Shown: positions 1 to 11,000 of the stretch, piece by piece
How positions within the stretch are numbered: the first letter of the stretch is position 1
Layout of the letters: every line of letters starts with the position of its first letter
Assembly: GCA_010279815.1 (NCBI GenBank)
Contig: QEOQ01000670.1
Span: forward strand, 312,716-376,715
From: Brachionus plicatilis
Taxonomy: Eukaryota > Rotifera > Eurotatoria > Ploima > Brachionidae
Length of the DNA: 64,000 bases
Direction: 5' to 3'
Notes under the pieces: model-generated
The model's input: the letters and a program-made list of their open reading frames with translations, nothing else
What the model was told of the DNA's origin: nothing
Databases searched by the model: none
Translations under genes and position numbers: made by a program

Positions 1-2749
1 CAAAACTGCTGGTCAAATTTTTTAAATAAGAACTCAACTTTTTTGTTTTTTTTTTTAAATTTTTTTTTTGAATTTTAATTTTAATATTTTATTTTACTTC
101 ATTTTTAAGCATGCTCATAGCAATACAAACTCTATCTGGTAACTTTATATTAGGATCATTATACTGTAATAGAAATTCTTTAATAAAATAGACAATTTTT
201 TTGATTTTATCAGTTTACTATGCTAAAGTTGGCGTTATAGTCCGGGTCATTTTTATAAGCAAACAAAGCTTTCAAATATGGATTTGAGATTTTGTCCAAT
301 ATTTTACTAGATTCTTTTTGGCTTAAACTTTTGCGATTAATTATTAGCGACAGAGTAAGAGCTAAATATTCGTTAGAGTTTTCTTGAAAAAAATTATTTT
401 TTTTTTAATTTATATCAAAATTTTTTAATTTATTTTACTTTTGTATGAGGCATTTCTTAAGATTTCGATTGATTTTTCCAATCGATTATTAAACATGGCA
501 ATACAAGCAGCCCTTTCGAATTCACCTTGTGATTCCAGTCTGTAAAAAAATCAATTATCAAAATCTCCAAAATGCATTGTTATTCTTACTCTGTCACTGT
601 TTCTGACCAATTATACCATCCACACAGTTTCAAAATATATTCTCTAGCATAAAAAAATTTAAATTCAAACAAATTAAGAAAAATTTTAAATTAAATATTA
701 TGAATTGTTAATTTTAGTGAAACGACTTAAATTTTTTTTTAGCCTCATGCATTCGAATATTTTTTAGAGACCATAGGACTTGTGGCAGATTGTTTGTTAC
801 AGAAACAATTTTATTCATTTTTGTTCAAAAATTTCACTATGCCAAAAATTAGGAAATTAAATTTTTAATTCAATACCTTTTAATTTTATTAAAATCGTCA
901 GCAAAATTTTCCGGTGGAGGCGCTTTAAAAAAATTCTAAAAAAAAAATACAACTGGCTTTGGAACTTTTAAATTACTTGAAAAAATGGCTTTTATGCCAG
1001 AAAATTTTTCAAAATAAGCTTGTTCAATTTTATTTGATGCTACAAAAAAAATTTCATAAAATTTTATTAAAATAATAACAACTAAAATTTACTATCAAGC
1101 CACTGCCACATAAACTTGATCTCCTGTTCACTTTTATCATTCGATAACAAGCTTATATTTTTCAAAAAGCTCTTAATTCCATAAAAATTTATGGCTCTCT
1201 TTTTTATTTTTTCGCCAATGTCTAATTCTTCATCAATTTTTTCGCTTTGAATTGTCCATACTTTATCACCCACTGCAAAATTAAGGGTTTCGTTAAAAGA
1301 TATTCCCTTAAAAAGAACAATTTAAAAATTTCTTCTAAATTTTTAAAAAATTTACAATAGGCGAATACTCGGCAACTATTAAGTCAACAAGTTTAAGAGC
1401 ATTAGGATCAGTACAAGTGGCCATTAACTTGTTACAATCTTTGCTATGCCAACTAAATGAATTAATAGAACTTTTGTTATGCTTATAATCTTGAGAATGA
1501 AATTATTAAGAGTGCATTCAAAAAAATTAAAATCTACATTGAATTTGTTCCTTGATTAACGTGTCATTTCCTTCTTCCAAACGGTATACATTAACATTTG
1601 AAGAATTCTCACTTAAAACTGCTAGTCGATTTGATTTCGACGGGCAAAACTGGATACTTTTAATGGGTTTAGATTCTTCAATAAAATCAACAGGCTCTTT
1701 GTAGTCTCGCACTTTTCTCAAGTCCCACAAAGCTATTTTATTCTGTAAGAAATTTTTTTAAAAGTGTATCAAAACAATAAATTTTTTTTACTTGATTAAA
1801 AGAGGCAGCTTTAAAGCTGTTAATAGGATCAATGGAAAATCCATGAATATAATCGGTTTTTAAAGATTCAATCGGTTTGCAGCTAACTTTGGTAAAATTA
1901 CCACACTTGGAAAAAAAATTTTAATATTTACCTCTCAAATCGAATATTGACAATCTATTTTCAAATGAAGCAAACAAAATATCGGACATTTGAAAGTTCC
2001 ATGAAAATGAAAAGCATGTGCCAGTCTCATCTTAACCTAAAATTGATATTTTTTTTTAAAACTTGGAAAAAAATTACCTAATTGATAGGCCGGATTTATG
2101 CTCACTCCGCCAAGATCCCAAATACAAATTGAGCTTGAATTTTCTGTTTTATCAAAGCCAAGACCTAACTAGGAAAAAATTGTATTTAAATAATATTTAT
2201 TTTTTTTTAATTACATAAGAACTCTTAGTTGGATTCCATTCGATTTGGTTGCATTTTCTGGATGTTCCAACATTAAGCAATGGTACTAGAGTAAAAGAAT
2301 TAAAGTTTAATTTAAGAATTTTTGCGAATTATACTAGTGGGTCTTTCTTCATGATCGAACATGCGTATAATTCTTATTTGACTTGAATCGTTTTCAAAAA
2401 GGGCAATCATGTATGGATTAGAGAATGGGTGCCATGAAATCATCTTAAAATTTAGATGATTTTTTCAGTAAATATTTTAAAAAAAGATTACTTTTTGTTT
2501 AGAATTGCCATTAATTGAACCAATTAGTCTGGCACATGTACTCTCCGAAACAAAAATGTTATTCTCATTCCGGTTCTTGACTTAACTGGACATGTGCAAA
2601 AATGTTTGGTTAGGATCATAAAATATCTTACAAGTATTATCGATGCTGGTCAATCGATAAAAATTGACAGAATTTCCAACAAGAATAAAATCTTCGTCTA
2701 CCAATGGTGACCATTTGATTTTAATTTCGTTTGTTGAACCAGTTGACAT
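1..2749 (-). CDS. MIOS: MIOS (GATOR2 complex WD40 protein), 5' part, truncated by window edge
   Basis: Component of GATOR2, which activates mTORC1 at the lysosome in response to amino acids. The start codon is at 2747-2749, giving MSTGSTNEIKIKWSPLVDED. Short exons then give WD40 blades that read like MIOS in order: CNQIEWNP (about 2230-2260), a GLGFDKTENSS..ICIWDL blade (about 2090-2170), SFSWNF, and WDLRKVRDYKEPVDFIEESK with IKSIQFCPSKSNRLAVL (1527-1730). They are followed by an alpha-solenoid part including GEFERAACIAMFN with EKSIEILRNA (about 440-540) and SNPYLKALFAY (about 230-300). Introns are 40-60 bp. The C-terminal zinc-finger/RING part lies beyond position 1. The AG of a splice-acceptor-like TTTAAG directly abuts the ATG. 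Identity is strong from collinear similarity; exact exon ends were not all resolved. Confidence 0.9.
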
Positions 2750-3103
2750 CTTAAATTATTTCGTATTTGAATTTTGAATTTTGATGCTCAATTTTTTTGT
2801 TTTTTTTTATAATTAAATAAATCACGTGTAAATTTTAAAAAGATTTGATTTTAGTCTTAAATTTGAAAAGTATAAAATTAAATTTATAAATTATAAATTA
2901 TAAATTATAAATTAACAAATTGCTTTTTTTCTAGTGTTTTTTTACTTAAAAATGTTAACATTCTAATGTAATGAGATCTAAAATTAAGAATTGTGTTTAA
3001 AAAAGTCGTCTTCATGTCTTTTTGATTTATAAATAAACTTTGATCATTACAATTAAATAATAAAATATAGTACATCAGTGTTTGCTTTTACTGTTGTACA
3101 GTT

Positions 3104-3392
3104 CAGAGTTGTTTAAAAGTCACAAGTCTCAAGTCAAGTCTAAGTCCGGAATTTTTTTTATTTTTTTTTTTCAAAGTTCAAGTCCAGGCTTTAAAATTTT
3201 GAATACTGAAGAAGAAATTTATGCTAAAATTGCAACAAAATTCTGATATATGACAAGTCTATTGCAATTAGACAACCCAAGAGTATATATTTTTTTTTGA
3301 TATGAAGCCTTATCTAGCAAATTAAAAAAAAAAAGTCTGGACTTGGACTTTTTTTTTAATAACTTGGACTTTTTTTTGGGACTCTTTGCATT
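3104..3392. repeat. hAT-like MITE, family A, copy 1 (right end degenerate)
   Basis: It begins with CAGAGTTGTTTAAAAGTC, the terminal repeat of the family seen intact at 17762-18070. The internal block (about 3195-3320, containing AATACTGAAGAAGAA and TTTGATATGAAGCC) matches the internal block of the copies at 17630-17750 and, inverted, 17820-17960. The right end is worn (GGACTTTTTTTTGGGACTCT) and no target duplication can be recognised. Confidence 0.65.
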
Positions 3393-3478
3393 AGCAATGC
3401 TTTATTTAATTAGTTCTTATATTAAAGTCTAAAAAGATAACACAGGTTGAATTATCTTTTGATACCTAAATACATAGT

Positions 3479-4026
3479 CAGAGTTGTTTTAAAGTCACAA
3501 GTCAAGTCTGAGTCCCGACTAACTTGTTTTGAAAAATGTAAAAAGTCTTGAATGAAAAAAAAATTGTTTAAAGCTTTTATTTAGTCATATTAAAAAATCA
3601 TAAATTTATGTAATATAATCTTGCTTTAACGTTTTTTAAAAACGGAAAAAAAATTAAATACAAAAATTTTTAGTTTTAAAAAATAAATTTTAGAATAAGG
3701 TTGAAAAAATAAACAAAGTTAAAAAATTAAAAACATATCGTTTTTTTCAATTATAATTCCGAAGTGTCTAAATTTTTTTTTATAAATAATATTCGTCACC
3801 ATACTTTTTCGTTCCCTAAAAATTATGAAATAAACTTAAAAAAGTTAAAGAAAAGGAGAAATAAAAAAGTGAGATATTTACAGTTTTATGATGGATAGTT
3901 TTCATAGTAAAAAGTTCATTCGAAAAAAAAAGGGAGCAAAAATTTTTCAAATTTGATTGAAAAAAAATAAAAATTCCAAGCCTGACATGACTTTTAAAAG
4001 ACTTTTTTTGACTTGTGGGACTTTGA
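3479..4026. repeat. Probable hAT-like MITE family A relative, copy 2
   Basis: Left end CAGAGTTGTTTTAAAGTCAC at 3479 matches the family A terminus. A candidate right end with GACATGACTTTTAAAAGAC and GACTTGTGGGAC lies near 3980-4026. The interior differs from the other copies, so this is either a different internal variant or two unrelated half-elements. Confidence 0.4.
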
Positions 4027-4231
4027 ATTTTAAAAAAATTTTATACAATTAGATAAATTTTTGACATAACCAAAAAATATTTGAATATGACTTCATCTTA
4101 CATCTTTAAAAGGTTTCATTTTGCAAATAAATTACTATTATCTCAGTTGAATATTAAAAAATATCAATAATTAGAACTTGGGTTTAAAAATTGAGACAAT
4201 CTACTTGTTGTTTGGAAGGAAAGTTTTCTTA

Positions 4232-4292
4232 AAGTTTAAACAAATTATGTTTAATAAAGTTTAGTCATTTATTAATAAATAAATTGATAAAA
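4232..4292. repeat. Imperfect direct repeat, left copy
   Basis: About 60 bp beginning AAGTTTAAACAAATTATG and ending AATAAATTGATAAAA. It recurs at 7492-7548 in the same orientation, so the two copies bracket about 3.2 kb that includes the LINE fragment. It could be a dispersed repeat unit or an old duplication. Confidence 0.6.
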
Positions 4293-4405
4293 CAAACTGC
4301 GCGAAGTAGTAAATTATTCAAGACTATCCAAAAATCGAATTGTAAATATAAGTGAGTTTGGATTTCCAAAATTGACTGAAGATTATATAAAGTCTTTAAC
4401 TTTTA

Positions 4406-4817
4406 GAATATAAAAAAGTGTATTCCGTATACAATAACACATTTAAACAAAGAAGCAGATTATGTATGTGAATTGTTTCATGAGTTTCAAGAAATTATTC
4501 GTGTAAAAATTAAATCCAGGTTTCCCCGCAAACTGTTCACAATACGTGGATTGGATTCTCTTCGATTTCTTCAATGGATCCTAATTAAGAATAGTTTTGT
4601 GATTGTAAAGCTAGTGCAAGGGTTTTTGGTGCGTGTGCATATATAACAAGTGTGGTATGGTATCTTGGATATGGAATTTAAAATAGAGAAAAAATTTTAT
4701 CATAAATAAAAGCGAAAATTTTCATAACTTTTGTTTAGATTGTGATCGTGGCGATTTAGAGGATAATGATTTTTCTTTAATTAAAAATGAAAATGAAAGT
4801 ATATCTGATATTGAATA
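4406..4817 (+). pseudogene. Possible decayed or orphan coding fragment
   Basis: Not recognised. After an acceptor-like AACTTTTAG, the frame from 4406 stays open for about 80 codons (contains KCIPYTITHLNKEADYVCEL and FHEFQEIIRVKIKSR) to a stop at about 4647. A second acceptor, TTTTGTTTAG, opens an acidic tail DLEDNDFSLIKNENESISDI ending in TAA near 4817. Codon composition is richer than the surrounding AT sequence. It may be a remnant of a transposon-encoded protein or two exons of a real gene; there is no start codon or clear donor, so this is a weak call. Confidence 0.25.
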
Positions 4818-4908
4818 AAATAAAATATTGAAAAATAAAGTTTTTAAGTTAAAATTTCTCTTATTTGAATTAGAAAAGGGAATATTATAGCTTAAGACTA
4901 TTAAAATA

Positions 4909-5306
4909 AATTGGCAAGATTTTTGTTTCATGAATAAATTTTTTACCTTAGATTTATATAGTATTTTTTTAAGTAAAAATTATATCTTTTTTTGACATAT
5001 AAATAATACTTTTAATATTTTCATTCACTTAATTTTTTTTTTCTACTCAAAATTATTTTCATTATTAATTTTTCATTGAACAAAATAAATCTAAATATTT
5101 AAAAATATATTCAAACTTTGTATTTTGATTATTATAAGATTATCAATAAATGGATAATGATTAAAAAATTGAAAAAAAAAATTAAGTGAATTAAAATATT
5201 AAAAGTATTATTGATATGCCAAAAAAAATATATAAAATTTACTTTAAAAAATACTTTATAAATTTAAGGTAAAAAATGTATTCATGAAATAAAAATCTTG
5301 CCAATT
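4909..5306. repeat. Foldback element with about 125-bp inverted arms
   Basis: The left arm starts AATTGGCAAGATTTTTG (4909). The right arm ends with the complement, CTTGCCAATT, at 5306. Arms of about 125 bp pair through blocks such as ATACTTTTAATATTTTCATT against its reverse complement near 5180-5215, leaving a loop of about 140 bp. No coding content and no clear target duplication; probably a MITE or foldback transposon. Confidence 0.7.
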
Positions 5307-5689
5307 GTTTCTTGATTCAAATGAAAAAATTTAACGAACGGAAATTAGGCAGAATTTGCATTTTTACAATGTTTTAGACACTCAAATAAGGTTACGAAAA
5401 CTTATTTTTTCTGGTCGACGGTCCAATGACATTCTGGCACTGGCGGGTCCTAAACAGCTACATACCCTATTTTTTGGTTTTTCTGGACTCTAAGATAAAA
5501 TTTTAGTGGAATGACCTAACTAGTATTTTTTTTTGAATTCATCATTTATTTTTGAACATGATGAAAAAAAAATTATTTCAAAAGCCTTAGAAATGACCAA
5601 GACATTGTCATTTTAAGTAATAACGCCAAAATAATGAAATTTTTTTCAAATTGCCAGGTATTCTTTCTCAACATTTTTTGCTTCCTTAA
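5307..5689. other. Intergenic spacer
   Basis: No gene seen. A slightly GC-richer stretch near 5410-5500 (GGTCGACGGTCCAATGAC) has no recognised identity. Confidence 0.5.
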
Positions 5690-7485
5690 AGTTTAGATTA
5701 AAACCGAAGTGCCAAGCCTGAAAGAAATAGAAGCTGCGATAAAGGCTCTGAAGAACAGAAAAGCCCCGGGCATTGACGGAGTCACAGCAGAAATGTTAAA
5801 AGCTGATGATAGGATCACAATAGGGATATTGCAAGACCTCTTCAGCAAGATATGGCGGCAAGAAATCATAACAGAGGACTGGTCAAAAAGCCTAATAGCC
5901 AGGCTGCCAAAGAAAGGTAACAAAATGATATGTGACAATTGGCGAGGAATACACCTCTACCAATATCAAGCAAGGCGTTCTGCAGCATAATACTGGAAAG
6001 AATCAGAAACTCCTTGGATTTTATACTTTAAGAAGAACAAGCAGGTTTTAGACGAGGTAGAGGATGCATAGACCAGATATTTACACTTAAGAACATCATA
6101 GAACAAAGTCTGGAATGGAATAGCCCCCTTTATCTTAATTTCATTGACTTCAAGAAAGCCTTTGATAGTATACACAGAGAAACCTTTTGGGCTATATTAA
6201 GATCTTATGGCCTAACACAGAAGATAGTAAACTTGATAAAACTCTTCTACGAGAATTTCGAGTGTAGCGTGATTCTGGAAAAAGGAAAATTTGAGAGTTT
6301 CAAAGTGTGTACAGGAGTCAAACAAGGGTGCGTTCTCTCTCCGACACAATTCCTAATATTGATTGACTATGTCATGAAGAAAACGACTATTAGTGCGAGA
6401 GGTAATCAATGGGGATTAACTGCAAAACTTGAAGACTTAAACTTTTCGGATGATCTGGTGCTAATATTTAATACATGGGCACAAATGTTTATGAAGACGC
6501 AAGGCTTGACGAACAACGCTAAACCAAATGGACTCGAAATTAATGGAGTCAAAACGAAAGTTATGTACATAAACACCAAATAGGATACTCCGATCACCAT
6601 CGATGGTACACAAATCGAGTGTGTAAATGAATTCACATACCTAGATAGCACTATCAGTTCAACGTTAGGAACACACAGAGACATTAAAAATAGACTTGCT
6701 AAAGCAAAGAGTGTCTTTGCTAGACTACGACCAGCATGGAAATCAAACAGCTACAGCAAGGAAACAAAACTTAAACTATGCAACAGTGTAGTAAAAGCAA
6801 CATTGATGTACGGAAGTGAATGTTAAGGGATGTGTGAATCTGACAGGAAAAGCCTTAACACTCACCACTGGAAGCCTGCAGAGGATTCTCGGCATACACT
6901 GGCCTGAGACATTTTCGAATGCTGACCTATATACAGTACTGCTACGAAAAACTGTTTTTACGTAATTTCACGTAAAATTTTATTTAATATTGGTTAATTT
7001 TTGTAATTTTTAGTAAAAAAAAAAAAAATTCGAATTTTACAGGAATTTAATAAAATTACGAAATTTGGTAAATTTACCTAAAACTATGTAATTTTCCGTA
7101 AATTATAGCCGTATGTTCCGTAAGTCATAGCAGTACGAGAAATTACGTAAAATTACGTAAAAACAGTTTTTCGTAGCAGTACTGTAAAATGGCAAATTCA
7201 GAGCCATTAAGTCAATGCATTATGAACGAAAGGCTGCGATGGCTCGGGCATGTACTTAGAATGAAAGATACACCAATACCAAAAAGGGCCCTTCAATGGC
7301 CACCTCAAGGGCGACCTAAGGTAGGACGACCAGCAGTAACATGGAGGTCAACAATCACGAAAGAGCTCATCGAAATGGGAATGATATGGGGAGAAGCAAG
7401 GGTAAAGGCAAAAGATCGACTTTAGTGGAAATCAGAAGTAATGACCCAACGCTCCACAAGGAATGAAGAAGGAAAATAAAAAAAA
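5690..7485 (+). mobile_element. 5'-truncated, inactive non-LTR retrotransposon (LINE) reverse transcriptase
   Basis: Remnant of a LINE polymerase that once copied its RNA into DNA at the target site. It opens mid-protein with RKAPGIDGVTAEMLKADD (5709-5830) and then WRGIHLY. A palm region follows: motif A NFIDFKKAFDS (about 6140-6175), motif B GVKQGCVLSP (about 6316-6345), and motif C FSDDLVL (about 6445) where FADD is usual. The thumb and C-terminal part includes RLRWLGHVLRM (about 7220-7260) and WGEARVKAKDRL. The endonuclease end is missing. In-frame stops (for example TAA 6029-6031, TAG 6581-6583, TAA near 6823) and a frame break near 5985 make it dead. A MITE interrupts it at 6934-7184. 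It ends in an A-rich tail near 7480. The family resembles invertebrate LINEs with a C-terminal WLGHVLRM motif; clade not determined. Confidence 0.9.
6934..7184. repeat. Tc1/mariner-type MITE inserted in the LINE
   Basis: 251 bp with near-perfect terminal inverted repeats starting CAGTACTGCTACGAAAAACT and extending about 45 bp (TTTTTACGTAA..). It is flanked on both sides by TA (6932-6933 and 7185-7186), the target duplication typical of Tc1/mariner elements. The interior has no coding capacity. The insertion is younger than the LINE copy. Confidence 0.85.
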
Positions 7486-8065
7486 TAAAAAAAGTTTAAA
7501 AAAATTATGATTAAGTTTATTCATTTGTTAATAAATAAATTGATAAAAAGGATCTATTTAATTTTAAAATTTTGATTTGAATTTTAAATTTGATCATGAA
7601 CTTCAATTTGCCCGCAAATATAAAATAAAGAATAAGAATAAACTTTTTATTATTAAATTTTATTATTAAAGTTTATAAATTACAAAATTTATTAAGTTCA
7701 ACTATGAAAATCATTGACTCGAAGTCGTTTAAATGCTTGGTTTTTAATTTGACGGAAACACAAACGGAGCAAAACCAAAGAAAAAAAAATTAGTCCTATT
7801 TGGAACAAAACATATTCAAAAACAGTAAAAAAAAAAGGCAAATCAAAGCCAAAATGCTGAACATAAAATGTGCCAGACAAACTCAAAATGCTTTAACTTT
7901 TGACCAACAACAAAACATCTGGCACAAAAATCTTTAAAATCATAATCTTTAATTAAAAAAAAAAAACATAAACAAAAGAAACAAAAATTGAAAAACCCAA
8001 ACTATTTACACAACGGCTACAATAATACTTAGAAAAAAAAATAAAAAAAAATACAAAAAAAAATC
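7486..8065. other. Spacer and 3' flank of the Tudor gene
   Basis: Holds the right copy of the 57-bp direct repeat (7492-7548) and A-rich sequence that is probably the 3' UTR of the Tudor gene. No gene supported. Confidence 0.5.
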
Positions 8066-11000
8066 TTATTTTATTTGAAATTTAACTTTTTTTGCATTCA
8101 AACTTTTGTTCAACGTGTAGTCGAACGCATTGTCTCCGAGGCCGTCCCGGGCGTACACCTTGAACGACTTGGGCAAACTGGCACCACTCTTGCCCGTCGA
8201 CTTGGCCCATTTCTTCAGGCCAGCTAGATTGCAGCATCGGGCAGTCAAACTAGTGTCCGCATCGACACTATGCTGTTCGCTGCGCACCATCTTCACGTAC
8301 TTGTGGCTGAGGGCAGTGGCCGGGGGCAGCGCGATCGGGGTAGCGGCATGCGAGTGGTGGGCCGCAGTGGCGCGCAGCTTATTGGCCACCTTGGTGGTGC
8401 TTAGGTCGAGAGGAGGCCGGGGCGCATGCTCGTGGCCAGGAGAGTCCAGCTTGGACAAGTCGACAGGGCTGATATTCAGCTGGGTGTATCTGGAGTGGTG
8501 TTCTTTGACGGGCGTGAGGTCCAGACTGGCGTCTTTGTTCATGTTCTTGGAGTAGTAGTAGTTGACTGTGTCGGTGAAGAGAGCGTCGTCTTCGTCCGAC
8601 TCGTAGTAGTCCTCTTCTTGGTCGAACATGTCGTCGTGGTCACCCACCTCCTCCTCATCCTCCTCCTCCTCGCACTCCACCTCTTGCATTTTTTTCAAAG
8701 TAGCATTGAGAGAGTCGGGCGGCGACGCCATCGCCGAACTAGTGGTGCATGTGGACACGGTGTTTGTCTCGGTGGTGGTTATGGTGGTTGTTTGAACGAG
8801 AGAGTGCTGCTGCAGCGACATCAAAAGTGGCCGGCTTTGAATGTACTTTTTGAGTGTCTTCAAAAAGTGGTACTTTTCTCTGTCGTATTTGGATAGTAGA
8901 TACATGTAGACGTCAATGATGCCGTGGCGTGCCTGACAGCCCAGCTTAATTTTGCAGATGGACGTGTGCGCGTCACTCTCGGCCTCGTACTCCTGGCCCA
9001 GCTCGATCACTTTGACAAAGAGAATTTTTTTGTACACCATTTTGACAAAGTGTTTGCGCGCCTCTCGACACAAACGAAGCCGTTTGTTAGCAATGGGCTG
9101 GCGCTGCGGCTCAACGACCAGTTGATGAACGTGTTCGTCTATGTGGAGCGAGCAGAGGAGGCCCTTGACCGGAAAGTTGAAGAATTTTTGGTCGGCGTGT
9201 CGCAGATCGGCGTGTTTGTCGAGGATTTTGTCGAGGCCGAGGTCCAAAAATCTGACCTTGACCTTGGACGAGTGGGGCGTGCAAGTGTGAAGGACGCGCG
9301 CTCGGTGCCAGCTGTTCTTGTACAAGGCGGCCACGTGGTCGTTCGGCCGCACACTCTCGGCCGCCTCCCCAAGACGCACATGCAAATTAAAGTACTTGAA
9401 CATTTGGTGAAATTTTCGCTCGTCGTCCTCGCCGTATATAACCTCGAGCCAAAATCGGCCGCTCTCGTCTATCACGTCGTTTATGCGACACTTGAACTTG
9501 GAGTTTTTGTACAAACGCTTGGGATTTATGTCGAGCAAATGGTCGATTTTGAACGAGCGGTCCGATTTGGACGATTCGGCGTCCTCGTTGTTTGCGCCGT
9601 CGTTTGTGCTGTGAAGATTTTTCAACGAGTTCATGAACGTTTTGAGTCGGGGCGACTCGGTCTGAGCGGCCACTACTGTTGTCTGCGACGAGCTGGACGT
9701 TGGATGCGCGTGGTTGTTGTTGTTGATGAGTGCGTCCAGTTCGGTTTGATCGGGCGGCGGTGGCAGCGTGTCGTCTGATGATGAGCTCATGAATTGTTCG
9801 GGCGGAGGCGGAAATTTGAACGAGTCCGTCTGGATTTGTTGTTCGCTGGACACGTCAAGTGATAATATTTTTTGGCCTGATGATGAAGACAATGACTTGG
9901 CGTCCATTGAGTCGCATTCGCTCAGAGATTTGCGTTTAGCTTCTTGTTCGTCTTCGTTGTCCAAGCCGTACAAGCTGAAGTTGGCGCTTTTGAAGCTGTT
10001 GAGGCGAGTGGCGCTGTTAGAGCGCCGTTTGACCACTACGGGCTCGAGTGACACGCCTGTTGACTTTCTAATTGTGTTCAAATAGTTGGCAATGTGTTTG
10101 TTTGGCTCGTTTAGGTTGGGACACGAGTTGGACATTGTGATCGGATCGGCGGGCTTGTCTGGCCTGGTTGTTGTGGTCGATCCAGTTCGACTGGGCTTCA
10201 ACAGCAGATAATGGGGCGCTGGCGGAAGTGCTGCTGCTGCTGCATTGGTCGAGTCTGCTTTAACAGCTGATTCTGATGATTTTGTATTTGGATCATGTGA
10301 CATGAAGTTTTTTGAAAAATTACTCTCAGCGTCCTTGACCTGTGGTGGAGTTTGTAACAACAATGGATTTGCATCATGTGCTATGCGATCTTTGGCAAAT
10401 TCATTTTCATTGACCTTGTCCCCAATGTCTACATCACGGGACATAGCGGCTTTTGAACAATTTAACCCTTCGTCCTTGACCTGTGAAAATTGCAATTTTG
10501 AATTTGGATCACGTGACAGTGCATTGTTTGAAATATTGCAATTATCATCGTCCTTGACCTTTAAAAATTGTGATGCTGAATTTGAATCATGAGAAATGAA
10601 ATATTTTGAAAAATTTCTCTCAGTGACCTTGACCTCTGACGATTGCAATGCTGAATTTAAATTATTGTACCCATGGTCCTTGACCTCAGAAGGTTGCAAT
10701 GCCGAATTTGGATCATGCGACAAGAAATTTCTCTCAGTGGCCTTGACCTCTGACGATTGCAATGTTGAATTTAAATTACGCGAATAGGAATTTGAATAAT
10801 TACAACCATTGTCGTCCTTGACCTCTGAAGATTGCAATGCTGAATTTGAATAATTGCATCCGTTGACGTCCTTGACCTCTGAAAATTGCAATGCCGAATT
10901 TGGATCATGTGACAAGAAATTTCTCTCAGTGACCTTGACCTCTGACGATTGCAATGTCGCATTTTGAGCATTTGATTGTGTATTTTTGGTAAAATTGCAC

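Larger units (their letters stand above)
2750..4231. other. AT-rich intergenic region with degenerate MITEs
   Basis: No gene is supported here. It holds a short AAATTAT-type tandem repeat at about 2884-2915 and the two hAT-like MITE copies described separately (3104 and 3479). The rest is low-complexity AT sequence. Confidence 0.6.

Noticed and set aside
7698..7886. 62-codon minus frame downstream of the Tudor gene
   Set aside because: AT-rich, opens with a hydrophobic low-complexity peptide and has no splice link or similarity; probably in the 3' UTR.
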